Notes under the pieces: model-generated
The model's database searches: none
Told to the model about the DNA's origin: nothing
Seen by the model: only the letters and a program-made list of their open reading frames with translations
Program-made: the position numbers and the translations under genes
In this document: positions 6,457 through 14,477 of the stretch, piece by piece
Numbering within the stretch: the stretch's first letter is position 1
Layout of the letters: the number at the start of each line of letters is the position of its first letter
Assembly (NCBI GenBank): GCA_019746155.1
Contig: JAIESJ010000062.1
Span: 1-15,007, forward strand
DNA from: Burkholderiales bacterium
GTDB taxonomy: Bacteria > Pseudomonadota > Gammaproteobacteria > Burkholderiales > SG8-41
Reading direction: 5' to 3'
Length of the DNA: 15,007 bases

Positions 6457-9129
6457 TTACACGGTGGCCGGATTCGGTTTCTCGGGATCGATGCCGTACC
6501 TGCTGATCGCTTCGGCCACCTTCTTGCGCGGCAGCGCTTCCTGATCGGCGAGGGCTTTCAGGGCCGCGACCGCGACGTAGTGGCGATCGACCTCGAAGAA
6601 CTTGCGCAATTGCTTGCGCGTGTCCGAGCGGCCGAAGCCGTCGGTGCCGAGCGCTAAAAAATTATGTGTCGGCAGGAAGGCGCGGATCTGGTCGGCAAAA
6701 ATCTTCATGTAATCGGTCGCCGCCACCACCGGACCGGAGCGGTCCTTGAGGCACTGTTCGACGTAACTTGGCTTCGGCTCCGCTTCCGGGTGCAGCATGT
6801 TCCAGCGCTGCGTGTCCAGTCCGTCGCGCCGCAGCTCGTTGAAGCTGGTGACGCTCCAGATATCGGCCTCGACGCCGAAGTCCTTTTGCAGCAGTTCCGC
6901 CCCCGCGATCACTTCGCGCAGGATGGTGCCGCTGCCCAGCAGCTGCACCTTGGGCTGGTTCTTCCTGCTCTTGCCCTCGCTGAACAAGTACATCCCCTTG
7001 AGGATGCCTTTCTCGACGCCTTCGGGCATCGGCGGGTGCGCGTAGTTCTCGTTCATCACGGTGATGTAGTAATAGATGTCTTCCTGCTCCTGGTACATGC
7101 GACGCATTCCGTCCTGGATGATCACCGCCAGTTCGTAGCCAAAAGTCGGGTCGTACGAAACGCAGTTCGGGATGGTTGAAGCCAGGATGTGACTGTGGCC
7201 GTCCTCATGCTGCAGACCTTCGCCGTTGAGCGTGGTGCGGCCCGCAGTGCCGCCCAGCAGGAAGCCGCGCGCGCGCATGTCGCCCGCCGCCCAGGCGAGG
7301 TCGCCCACGCGCTGGAAGCCGAACATCGAATAGAAAATGTAGAACGGGATCATCGGCACGCCGTTGCTGCTGTAGGAGGTGGCGGCAGCGATCCATGAGG
7401 ACATCGCGCCGGCTTCGTTGATCCCTTCTTCCAGGACCTGCCCCTTCTTGTCCTCCTTGTAGAACATCAACTGGTCGGCGTCCTGCGGCGTATAGAGCTG
7501 ACCGACGTGGGAATAGATGCCGAGCTGGCGGAACATGCCTTCCATGCCGAAGGTGCGCGATTCATCCGGCACGATGGGCACCACGAGCTTGCCGATCTTC
7601 TTGTCGCGGATGATGGTGCTGAGGATGCGTACAAAAGCCATGGTGGTCGAAATTTCACGGCCCTCGCTGCCCTTCAACTGCGCTTCGAACGCGGACAGCG
7701 GCGGCACTTCGAGCGGCGGCGCCTTGCGGCGGCGCGCCGGCAGCAAACCGCCCATCGCCTTCACCCTCTCCCTGAGGTATTTCATCTCCGGCGCATCGTC
7801 CGGCGGCCGGCAATACGGCACCTGATCGAGTTTGTCGTCGGGGATGGGCACGTTGAAGCGGTCGCGGAAAGCCTTGATCGAGGCGGTGCCCATTTTCTTC
7901 TGCTGGTGGGTGATGTTCTGGCCTTCGCCCGCCTCGCCCATGCCATAACCCTTCACGGTCTTGGCCAGGATCACCGTGGGCTGGCCCTGGTGCTTCACCG
8001 CCGCCGCATACGCGGCGTAAATCTTGTGCGGGTCATGGCCGCCGCGGTTGAGGCGCCAGACATCGTCATCCGACATGTTGGCAACCATCTCCAGCAGCTC
8101 GGGATACTTGCCGAAGAAGTGCTTGCGCACGTAGGCGCCGTCCTTGGACTTGAAGGTCTGGTAATCGCCGTCCACGCATTCTTCCATGCGTCTCAGCAGC
8201 AGGCCGCTCTTGTCGCGCATGAACAGCGGGTCCCAGTACGAGCCCCAGATCACCTTGATCACGTTCCAGCCGGCGCCGCGGAAGTCGGCCTCGAGTTCCT
8301 GGATGATCTTGCCGTTGCCGCGCACCGGGCCGTCCAGCCGTTGCAGGTTGCAGTTGATGACGAAAATCAGGTTGTCGAGCTTCTCGCGGCCGGCGAGCGA
8401 GATCGCGCCGAGCGACTCAGGCTCGTCCATCTCGCCATCGCCCATGAACGCCCACACTTTGCGGCCCTGGGATTCGATAATGCCGCGATCCTTGAGATAG
8501 CGCATGAAGCGCGCCTGGTAAATCGCCATCAGGGGGCCGAGGCCCATCGACACCGTGGGGAACTGCCAGAACTCCGGCATCAGCCACGGATGGGGGTAGG
8601 ATGACAGCCCCTTGCCGTCGACTTCGCGACGGAAATTGTCGAGCTGCTCTTCGGTGATGCGTCCTTCCAGGAAGGCCCGGGCGTAAATCCCGGGCGCCGA
8701 GTGCCCTTGTATGTAGACGAGATCACCGCCGAAGTTTTCGTTGGCCGCGCGGAAGAAATGGTTGAAGCCGACATCGTAGAGCGTGGCGGCGGAAGCGAAG
8801 CTCGCGATATGGCCGCCGAGCTCGGAAGACTCCTTGTTGGCGCGCACCACCATCGCCATGGCGTTCCAGCGCACCAGCGAGCGGATCTTGTGTTCGAGTT
8901 CCGCGTCTCCCGGCGAGCGCTCCTCCTGGGACGCCGGAATGGTGTTCATGTACGCGGTGTTGGCGTTGTAAGGGATGTAAGCGCCCGAATGGCGCGCTTT
9001 ATCAACCAGCTTTTCCAGCAGGAAGTGCGCCCGGTCCGGACCCTCGTGTTCGAGCACCGATTCCAGCGCTTCCAGCCACTCTTTTGTTTCCTGCGGATCG
9101 ACGTCCGCAAGGATGTCTCTCATATCCAT
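6457..9129 (-). CDS. aceE: Pyruvate dehydrogenase E1 component, homodimeric type
   Basis: AceE is the thiamine diphosphate enzyme that decarboxylates pyruvate and acetylates the lipoyl arm of AceF. It has 890 residues against 887 in E. coli, and the family blocks are intact. The QGHSAPGIYA stretch at 141-150 includes active-site H143. The thiamine-binding motif runs from GDGEMDEPES at 230-239 to INCN at 258-261. The EEGINEAGA block carries the cofactor-activating glutamate. ATG 9129 is supported by an AAGGTG Shine-Dalgarno five bases upstream; an upstream in-frame extension to 9201 would run across the promoter. aceF follows after 72 bases. Transcription is expected from the extended -10 promoter at 9200-9208. 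Confidence 0.97.
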   Translation of the reverse strand: MDMRDILADVDPQETKEWLEALESVLEHEGPDRAHFLLEKLVDKARHSGAYIPYNANTAYMNTIPASQEERSPGDAELEHKIRSLVRWNAMAMVVRANKESSELGGHIASFASAATLYDVGFNHFFRAANENFGGDLVYIQGHSAPGIYARAFLEGRITEEQLDNFRREVDGKGLSSYPHPWLMPEFWQFPTVSMGLGPLMAIYQARFMRYLKDRGIIESQGRKVWAFMGDGEMDEPESLGAISLAGREKLDNLIFVINCNLQRLDGPVRGNGKIIQELEADFRGAGWNVIKVIWGSYWDPLFMRDKSGLLLRRMEECVDGDYQTFKSKDGAYVRKHFFGKYPELLEMVANMSDDDVWRLNRGGHDPHKIYAAYAAAVKHQGQPTVILAKTVKGYGMGEAGEGQNITHQQKKMGTASIKAFRDRFNVPIPDDKLDQVPYCRPPDDAPEMKYLRERVKAMGGLLPARRRKAPPLEVPPLSAFEAQLKGSEGREISTTMAFVRILSTIIRDKKIGKLVVPIVPDESRTFGMEGMFRQLGIYSHVGQLYTPQDADQLMFYKEDKKGQVLEEGINEAGAMSSWIAAATSYSSNGVPMIPFYIFYSMFGFQRVGDLAWAAGDMRARGFLLGGTAGRTTLNGEGLQHEDGHSHILASTIPNCVSYDPTFGYELAVIIQDGMRRMYQEQEDIYYYITVMNENYAHPPMPEGVEKGILKGMYLFSEGKSRKNQPKVQLLGSGTILREVIAGAELLQKDFGVEADIWSVTSFNELRRDGLDTQRWNMLHPEAEPKPSYVEQCLKDRSGPVVAATDYMKIFADQIRAFLPTHNFLALGTDGFGRSDTRKQLRKFFEVDRHYVAVAALKALADQEALPRKKVAEAISRYGIDPEKPNPATV

Positions 9130-9134
9130 GACAA

Positions 9135-9140
9135 CACCTT
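9135..9140 (-). promoter_or_regulatory. Ribosome binding site of aceE
   Basis: AAGGTG on the minus strand, five bases from ATG 9129. It is one of few clear Shine-Dalgarno sequences here and fixes the aceE start at 9129 rather than further upstream. Confidence 0.7.
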
Positions 9141-9199
9141 TTGGGGGTTTGTTTAATTGACGTTTCAGCACTTTTGGCGCATAACGTCGCAACCAGGTC

Positions 9200-9228
9200 A
9201 TTATAACATCGCGTTCTGACCTCGACCC
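9200..9228 (-). promoter_or_regulatory. Extended -10 promoter of aceEF
   Basis: On the minus strand TGT-TATAAT occupies 9208-9200, a perfect extended -10 with consensus hexamer. The -35 position at 17-bp spacing (9228-9223) reads GGGTCG, poor against TTGACA, which fits an extended -10 promoter. The predicted start near 9193 gives a leader of about 64 bases. Within it GACGTT (9159-9164) and AACGTC (9183-9188) form a 6-bp inverted repeat that could be an operator or chance. The rest of the 178-base spacer up to 9307 shows no convincing terminator for the upstream crotonase gene. Confidence 0.62.
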
Positions 9229-9307
9229 TAGCCAAACTCATGCGCGCGGTGCGCAGGCGAAGTGCTACGTGTGCGGCACTTTGATCGAGTTCTGTGGCTC
9301 CCCCGGA

Positions 9308-10093
9308 TTACTTGCCCAGGAACTTCGCCGCGCGTTTTTCGAGAAAAGCGCGCATGCCTTCTTTCTGGTCCCGCGTGGCGAAGGCGCGCGCAAAAACATT
9401 CGTTTCCAGTTCACAGGCACTGGCAAGATCGAGGCTCTGACCACATTGCACCGCCTGCTTGGCCAGGCTGACTGCGACAGGGCCCTTGGCGGCGATGGTG
9501 CGCGCCATCTCCAGGCCCCTGACTTTGAGTTCCGCCGTGGGATAAACGTGATTGGCGAGACCGATGCGCAGCGCCTCGTCGGCCTTGATCTGCCGCGCCG
9601 TGGTCAGCAGTTCGAGCGCCATCGCACGGCCGACCCGCCGCGTCAGGCGCTGCGTGCCGCCGAAGCCGGGCGGTATGCCGAGGGCCACTTCCGGCTGGCC
9701 GAACACCGCATTGTCCGAGGCGAGAATCCAGTCGCACGCCATCGCCAGCTCGCAGCCGCCGCCCAGCGCATAGCCGTTGACCAGCGCGATCACCGGCACC
9801 GGTAGCGCTTCGAGCGCATGCATCACGCGCATGCCCTTTTCCGAAAACGCCCGCGCCTGCTCGGGGGTGTAATTCTGCATCTCGGCTATGTCGGCGCCCG
9901 CGACGAAGGCCTTGTCGCCCGCGCCGGTCACCAGCAGCACCCGTGCCGCCTCGTCCGCGGCAATCTGCGCGGCCGCCTGCGCCAATTCGTCGAGCGTCAG
10001 GGAGTTCAACGCATTGAGCGCTTTCGGCCGGTTGAGCGTCAGCAGATGAATGCCGACTTCGGGTTGTTCGAGGAGAATGTTCTGGAAAGTCAT
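9308..10093 (-). CDS. Enoyl-CoA hydratase (crotonase family)
   Basis: A short-chain enoyl-CoA hydratase that adds water to trans-2-enoyl-CoA to give (S)-3-hydroxyacyl-CoA in beta-oxidation or branched-chain acid breakdown. It has 261 residues. The crotonase hallmarks are present: NRPKALNALN at 21-30, AFVAGADIAEM (oxyanion-hole region) at 62-72, GYALGGGCELAMACDW at 107-122 with catalytic E115, and FGQPEVALGIPPGFGGTQRL at 131-150 with catalytic E135. Having both glutamates argues for a true hydratase rather than an isomerase or lyase. An AAGGG Shine-Dalgarno precedes ATG 10093. It lies 140 bases downstream of the HSD10-type dehydrogenase, the enzyme that would act next on its product. The exact chain-length preference cannot be read from the sequence. 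Confidence 0.92.
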   Translation of the reverse strand: MTFQNILLEQPEVGIHLLTLNRPKALNALNSLTLDELAQAAAQIAADEAARVLLVTGAGDKAFVAGADIAEMQNYTPEQARAFSEKGMRVMHALEALPVPVIALVNGYALGGGCELAMACDWILASDNAVFGQPEVALGIPPGFGGTQRLTRRVGRAMALELLTTARQIKADEALRIGLANHVYPTAELKVRGLEMARTIAAKGPVAVSLAKQAVQCGQSLDLASACELETNVFARAFATRDQKEGMRAFLEKRAAKFLGK

Positions 10094-10196
10094 TTCAAAG
10101 CCCTTAATTGGACCGTCAGGATTCTTTTCAATACCCGCTCGACAGGTACTTGACGGATGCTTGAAGGATGAACGGTTTCATTGCCTTTTTGGTTTT

Positions 10197-10223
10197 CCTT
10201 CGTGTCCTTTGCGCGCGTCGTGT
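10197..10223. repeat. Three degenerate 9-bp tandem units after the HSD10-type dehydrogenase gene
   Basis: On the plus strand the units read CCTTCGTGT, CCTTTGCGC, GCGTCGTGT. They end ten bases from the stop codon of the dehydrogenase, in the same orientation to transcription as the 5054-5080 run that follows aceF. The remaining 140-base spacer to the crotonase gene holds an imperfect direct repeat GGATG-CTTGAA-GGATG (10155-10170) and no promoter I can defend. Confidence 0.5.
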
Positions 10224-10233
10224 TCCGGGTTTT

Positions 10234-11001
<768 letters not shown>

Positions 11002-11031
11002 CCGCCACCCCCGCTTTCCGATAACCCGTAG

Positions 11032-11051
11032 GTCGGCAATCCCTTGCCGAC
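11032..11051. repeat. Perfect 8-bp stem / 4-base loop hairpin between phaC and the dehydrogenase
   Basis: GTCGGCAA (11032-11039), loop TCCC, TTGCCGAC (11044-11051). Read on the plus strand it is flanked by CGTAG before and ATTTT after. Read in the direction of transcription (minus) it is followed by CTACGGG, not a U-run, so it is not a standard terminator for phaC. It resembles the TAGGTCGG...CCGACA palindromes that I recall as dispersed intergenic elements in proteobacteria. It may stabilise the phaC mRNA end or be such a repeat. Confidence 0.6.
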
Positions 11052-11072
11052 ATTTTCCTGTACGAAAAACCT

Positions 11073-12884
11073 TTAATGCTTTTTCGCGTCGATGCGCACC
11101 TTCACATACGAACCGGGCGCATCCCCGATAACCTTGAGCTTGCCCTGGCCGGGGATGCGCGCTGCGACTTTTACGCCGCCGTGCCGCGCCGCCCACCGCC
11201 CCCAGTCGGTCCACCACGAGCCCGGATGCCGTTCGGCGTTTTTCAGCCATTCGTCGGCGCTGTCGACGGGCTTGTCGTTGACCCAGTAGCAGTACTTGTT
11301 CGCCGCCGGCGGATTGATGATGCCGGCGATGTGGCCCGAGCCGCCGAGCACGAAACGCACCGGGCCCTTGAGCAGCTTTGCTCCGGCATAGGTGGACTTC
11401 CACGGCGCGATGTGGTCTTCGATGGTGGAGATGAAATACGCCGGCACCTTGATCTGCGTGACGTCGATCGGCACGCCGGCGAGCGTGATGCCGCCGGGCT
11501 TTTTGAGCAGGTTCCTGAGATACATGTTGCGCAGGTAGAAGCTGTGCATCGCCGCCGGCATGCGCGTCGAATCGGAATTCCAGTAGAGCAGATCGAACGG
11601 GAGGGGCTCCTTGCCGAGCAGGTAATTGTTGACCACGAACGACCAGATCAGGTCGTTGGCGCGCAGCATGTTGAAGGTGGTCGCCATTTCGCTGCCTTCG
11701 AGATAGCCGCGCTTTTTCATCTTTTTTTCCAGCGCCGCGACCTGCTGCTCGTCGATGAACACCTCGAGCTCCCCGGGCCGCTCGAAATCGATCATGCTGA
11801 CGAAAAACGTCGCGCTGTGGATGCGCTGCTCTTTTTGGGCGGCGAGATAGGCCAGGGTGCAGGCCAGCAGCGTTCCGCCGAGACAATAGCCGATGACGTT
11901 GACCTCGCGCTGGCCCGTCGCCTGCTCGACCGCGTCGAGCGCGGCAAGCGAGCCTTCGGTCAGGTAATCATCGAAGCCCTTGTGCGCGAGGCGCTTGTCG
12001 GGATTGACCCACGAGATCACGAACACGGTGTGGCCCTGCTCGACCGCCCACCTGATGAACGAATTGTTCTCGCGCAGGTCAAGGATATAGTACTTGTTGA
12101 TCCACGGCGGAATGATCAGGAGCGGCCGTTCGTAGACTTCCTTGGTGAGCGGCTCGTACTGGATCAGCTGCAGCAGATCGTTCTGGTAGACGACCTTGCC
12201 TTTGGTCACTGCAATATTCTCACCGAGGCGGAACGCTTCGGTATCCGTCATTCTCATGCGCAGCTGGCCGCCTTCGCCTCGCGTCAGGTCCTCGAGCAGA
12301 TTGTCGAGCCCCTTGACCAGGTTCTGGCCGCCCGATCTGACGGTTTCGCGCAGCGCTTCGGGATTGGTCAGCAGGAAGTTGGACGGCGACAGGGCATCGA
12401 TGTACTGGCGTGTGTAGAAATCGACTTTCTTCGAGGTCTTCTCGTCCAGGCCCTCGACATTGCCGAGCGTCTGATGCAAATGCTTGGAGGCAATCAGGTA
12501 CGACTGCTTGATATAGTCGAAGAGAAAATTCCGCTGCCAGTCCTCGTGCTTGAAGCGGCGATCGCCAGGCGGCGGCTCGACCACAGGCCTGGTTCCCTGG
12601 CCGAGCATCTTGAGCATGGAGTTTTGCCATAGCGTCGTATAGTCCTGCCATAACCTCATTTGCGCTTCAGCAAGCTTGAACGGATCGGCCAGCATCCTGC
12701 TCCAGGCCGCGAAGAACGCCTGGCTGATGCCGAGTTCGTCGTTGAAAGCGGGCGGCGTGCCGCTCGCGCCGTGCCCCAGAAAGCGGGTCACGAGCTGACC
12801 GCTCTTTTGCGCGATGTCGGCGTAGAGTTTCGCCAGTTCGGCGGGGTCGGACGCCGGGCGCTCGGTTTGCTTAGCTGTTGTCAT
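11073..12884 (-). CDS. phaC: Class I poly(3-hydroxyalkanoate) synthase
   Basis: PhaC polymerises (R)-3-hydroxyacyl-CoA into polyhydroxyalkanoate on the granule surface, releasing CoA. It has 603 residues, close to class I enzymes (about 590). An N-terminal domain covers roughly 1-200. The alpha/beta hydrolase core carries the modified lipase box GYCLGG with nucleophile C334, then D490 in TIEDHIAPW and H518 in GGSGHIAGIINPP; the last element and the size mark a class I, PhaE-independent synthase. ATG 12884 has an AGGAAA Shine-Dalgarno seven bases upstream; a TTG immediately before it is less likely. The gene starts 11 bases after the MBL-hydrolase stop, whose TAG overlaps the Shine-Dalgarno, so the two form an operon. 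No phaA, phaB, phaP or phaR is in the window. Confidence 0.96.
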   Translation of the reverse strand: MTTAKQTERPASDPAELAKLYADIAQKSGQLVTRFLGHGASGTPPAFNDELGISQAFFAAWSRMLADPFKLAEAQMRLWQDYTTLWQNSMLKMLGQGTRPVVEPPPGDRRFKHEDWQRNFLFDYIKQSYLIASKHLHQTLGNVEGLDEKTSKKVDFYTRQYIDALSPSNFLLTNPEALRETVRSGGQNLVKGLDNLLEDLTRGEGGQLRMRMTDTEAFRLGENIAVTKGKVVYQNDLLQLIQYEPLTKEVYERPLLIIPPWINKYYILDLRENNSFIRWAVEQGHTVFVISWVNPDKRLAHKGFDDYLTEGSLAALDAVEQATGQREVNVIGYCLGGTLLACTLAYLAAQKEQRIHSATFFVSMIDFERPGELEVFIDEQQVAALEKKMKKRGYLEGSEMATTFNMLRANDLIWSFVVNNYLLGKEPLPFDLLYWNSDSTRMPAAMHSFYLRNMYLRNLLKKPGGITLAGVPIDVTQIKVPAYFISTIEDHIAPWKSTYAGAKLLKGPVRFVLGGSGHIAGIINPPAANKYCYWVNDKPVDSADEWLKNAERHPGSWWTDWGRWAARHGGVKVAARIPGQGKLKVIGDAPGSYVKVRIDAKKH

Positions 12885-12891
12885 CAAATCG

Positions 12892-12897
12892 TTTCCT
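12892..12897 (-). promoter_or_regulatory. Ribosome binding site of phaC
   Basis: AGGAAA on the minus strand, seven bases before ATG 12884. It overlaps the stop codon of the upstream MBL-fold gene, which suggests translational coupling and decides for the ATG over the adjacent TTG. Confidence 0.65.
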
Positions 12898-13966
12898 ATG
12901 CTTTGGCTGCCGCGACCCGGCGCACGAAGCGGTGAATGCCGTCTCGGTCTTCGGTACGCTGCAGCGCGCCGCGGTGCATCAGGTAATTGAGGTGCGCAAT
13001 GGCCTCGCCTATCGCAAAAACCAACTGGTAATCGTCAAACTTCCGTTTGAACAGATGCGGCAGCAATTCTGCCGCAGTCATGGGTTGCTCACAAACCGCA
13101 ACCAGCCTGTCGAGCCGCTCCCGGTGGTGGCAGTTGAGTTCTTCGATGCGGCTCGCCATGCCCCGAAACGGCAGACCGTGCGACGGCAATACCAGCGTGC
13201 CGGCATCGAGCGCCATGAATTGTTCCAGCGAGGCCAGAAATTCGCCCAGCGGATCGCCCTCAGGCTCCATCGGCCACACGCTCACGTTGGTGCTGATGCG
13301 CGGCAGCAGCATGTCACCGGAAATCAGTACGCCCAGCTTTTCACAGTGCAGCGCCGCGTGCTCGGGCGAGTGGCCGTGGCCGACGATCACGCGCCAATTG
13401 TTGCCGCCGATGGCGATCTCGTCGCCGTGCCTGATACGACGAAATGCGCCCGGCAGCGTCTGCACGCCGTGGCGATAATGATCTTCGCGCCAATTGATCG
13501 CGGCCAGCCGGTCGCGAGCCAGTCCATGCCGCTCGTTCAGCGCCACCAGCGCGGCGTGCTCGGTGCCGCCGATACGGTGGTAATAGGCATGCGCGAGCAG
13601 ATATTCGGATTGGGTAAGCCACGGCGTGAGTCCGAATTTTTCGGAAAGCCAGCCGCAAAGTCCGATGTGGTCGGGATGGCAATGGGTGACGATAAGCCGC
13701 GTGACAGGCCGGCCACCGAGATGCTGCGCGAAAATCCGTTCCCATGCGGCGCGCGTGGCGTTGGTCGAATAACCGCAATCGACCACGGTCCAGCCTTCGC
13801 TATCGGCCAGCAACCATAAATTGATGTGTTCAAGCGCGAACGGCAGCGGCATGCGCACCCAGTAGATTCCGGGCGCCACCTTCCTCACCGAGCCCGCCTC
13901 CGGGGCTTCGGTGAACGGGCATTCCAGGTCCGCTTTTCGATGTGATGGGCTGGGTGCAGATTGCAT
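12896..13966 (-). CDS. MBL-fold metallo-hydrolase with C-terminal winged helix, substrate unknown
   Basis: A metallo-beta-lactamase-fold hydrolase, 356 residues, cytoplasmic by its lack of signal or membrane segments. The metal site is complete: THCHPDH at 94-100 (H95, H97, D99, H100), GHGHSPEH at 196-203 (H199), SGDML at 216-220 (D218) and PSHG at 261-264 (H263). The region about 275-346, with HHRERLDRL and AIAHLNYLMHRGAL, looks like the winged helix found at the C-terminus of LACTB2-like proteins. ATG 13966 is the best start but has no clear Shine-Dalgarno; VAPGIYWVRMPLPF near residue 30 is the conserved N-terminal part. It is the first gene of the operon with phaC and divergent from the MerR regulator. 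By context it may hydrolyse an acyl-CoA or related thioester. That is inference only. Confidence 0.85.
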   Translation of the reverse strand: MQSAPSPSHRKADLECPFTEAPEAGSVRKVAPGIYWVRMPLPFALEHINLWLLADSEGWTVVDCGYSTNATRAAWERIFAQHLGGRPVTRLIVTHCHPDHIGLCGWLSEKFGLTPWLTQSEYLLAHAYYHRIGGTEHAALVALNERHGLARDRLAAINWREDHYRHGVQTLPGAFRRIRHGDEIAIGGNNWRVIVGHGHSPEHAALHCEKLGVLISGDMLLPRISTNVSVWPMEPEGDPLGEFLASLEQFMALDAGTLVLPSHGLPFRGMASRIEELNCHHRERLDRLVAVCEQPMTAAELLPHLFKRKFDDYQLVFAIGEAIAHLNYLMHRGALQRTEDRDGIHRFVRRVAAAKA

Positions 13967-13970
13967 TAGC

Positions 13971-13986
13971 TTGACGCTTACGTAAA
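13971..13986. promoter_or_regulatory. Putative LiuR-like operator in the divergent intergenic region
   Basis: The 16-mer TTGACG-CTTA-CGTAAA is an imperfect palindrome with half-sites TTGACG and TTTACG. It has the same layout as the site at 14485-14500. It lies four bases from the MBL-gene ATG and overlaps the likely -35 of the regulator gene. LiuR-family MerR regulators are known to bind palindromes of this general type. Its use here is inferred. Confidence 0.55.
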
Positions 13987-14000
13987 CGCCATACTAAGAT
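13971..14000 (+). promoter_or_regulatory. Candidate promoter of the merR-type regulator gene
   Basis: TTGACG (13971-13976) as -35 and TAAGAT (13995-14000) as -10 are separated by 18 bp. The long spacer and overlap with the putative operator are typical of MerR-family control and would allow autoregulation. The -10 matches only four of six consensus bases. Confidence 0.4.
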
Positions 14001-14027
14001 AGGCCAAGTCGCGGATTCTACATACTT

Positions 14028-14444
14028 ATGCTGCATGGCACAATGCCCCAGACCTACACCATCTCCGATCTCGCCAAGGAATTCGAAGTCACCACTCGCA
14101 CTATACGCCACTACGAAGAGCAGGGCTTGATCAGCCCCAGGCGCGAGGGGACGAACCGGATTTTCAGCAATCGTGACCGGGTGCGGCTTAAGCTGGCGCT
14201 GCGCGGCAAGCGGCTGGGCTTCTCCCTGAGCGATATCCGCGAGCTGTTCGAGCTCTACGACCTGGCCAAGGACGAGAAAAAGCAGCTCGAGGAATTCCTC
14301 GCCAAGCTCGAAAAGCGCCGCGCTTTCCTGGAACAGCAGCGGGAGGATATCGAGGTCATGCTCAATGAAATCCGTTTTTTCGCCAACCAGTGCCGGCGTC
14401 TGCTCGCCGGGAAAAATAACGAGAAAAAAGAAAGAGTTGCGTAA
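14028..14444 (+). CDS. MerR-family transcriptional regulator, LiuR-like
   Basis: A DNA-binding regulator of 138 residues. The N-terminal winged helix-turn-helix starts YTISDLAKEFEVTTRTIRHYEEQGLISP (residues 10-37), the MerR signature. It continues with RVRLKLALRGKRLGFSLSDIRELFELYD and a coiled-coil dimerisation helix at roughly 79-115. That second block is very like LiuR, the regulator of leucine/isovalerate degradation in proteobacteria, and the next gene is isovaleryl-CoA dehydrogenase. There is no cysteine-rich metal-binding loop as in MerR or CueR; the only cysteine is C127, near the C-terminus. ATG 14028 is the longest start; ATG 14043 (MPQTYTIS) is equally possible, and neither has a clear Shine-Dalgarno. 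The effector in known LiuR proteins is thought to be a leucine-pathway acyl-CoA; that is not visible here. Confidence 0.88.
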   Translation: MLHGTMPQTYTISDLAKEFEVTTRTIRHYEEQGLISPRREGTNRIFSNRDRVRLKLALRGKRLGFSLSDIRELFELYDLAKDEKKQLEEFLAKLEKRRAFLEQQREDIEVMLNEIRFFANQCRRLLAGKNNEKKERVA

Positions 14445-14477
14445 TGTCTACTGCGCTGTAACACGACCTAAAATGGT

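Noticed and set aside
7507..8604. 365-codon open frame on the plus strand
   Set aside because: Antisense to aceE, with no recognisable domain; a GC-driven shadow.
9157..9192. TTGACGTTTC... in the aceE leader as a third LiuR-like site
   Set aside because: Only one half-site fits; the partner half is at the wrong distance.
11032..11058. Hairpin followed by ATTTT as a terminator
   Set aside because: The T-run is on the plus strand, but all nearby genes are transcribed from the minus strand.
11076..12632. 518-codon open frame on the plus strand
   Set aside because: It is antisense to phaC, whose catalytic motifs and length are complete. The composition (His/Arg/Asp/Val rich) is the usual shadow of a high-GC gene.
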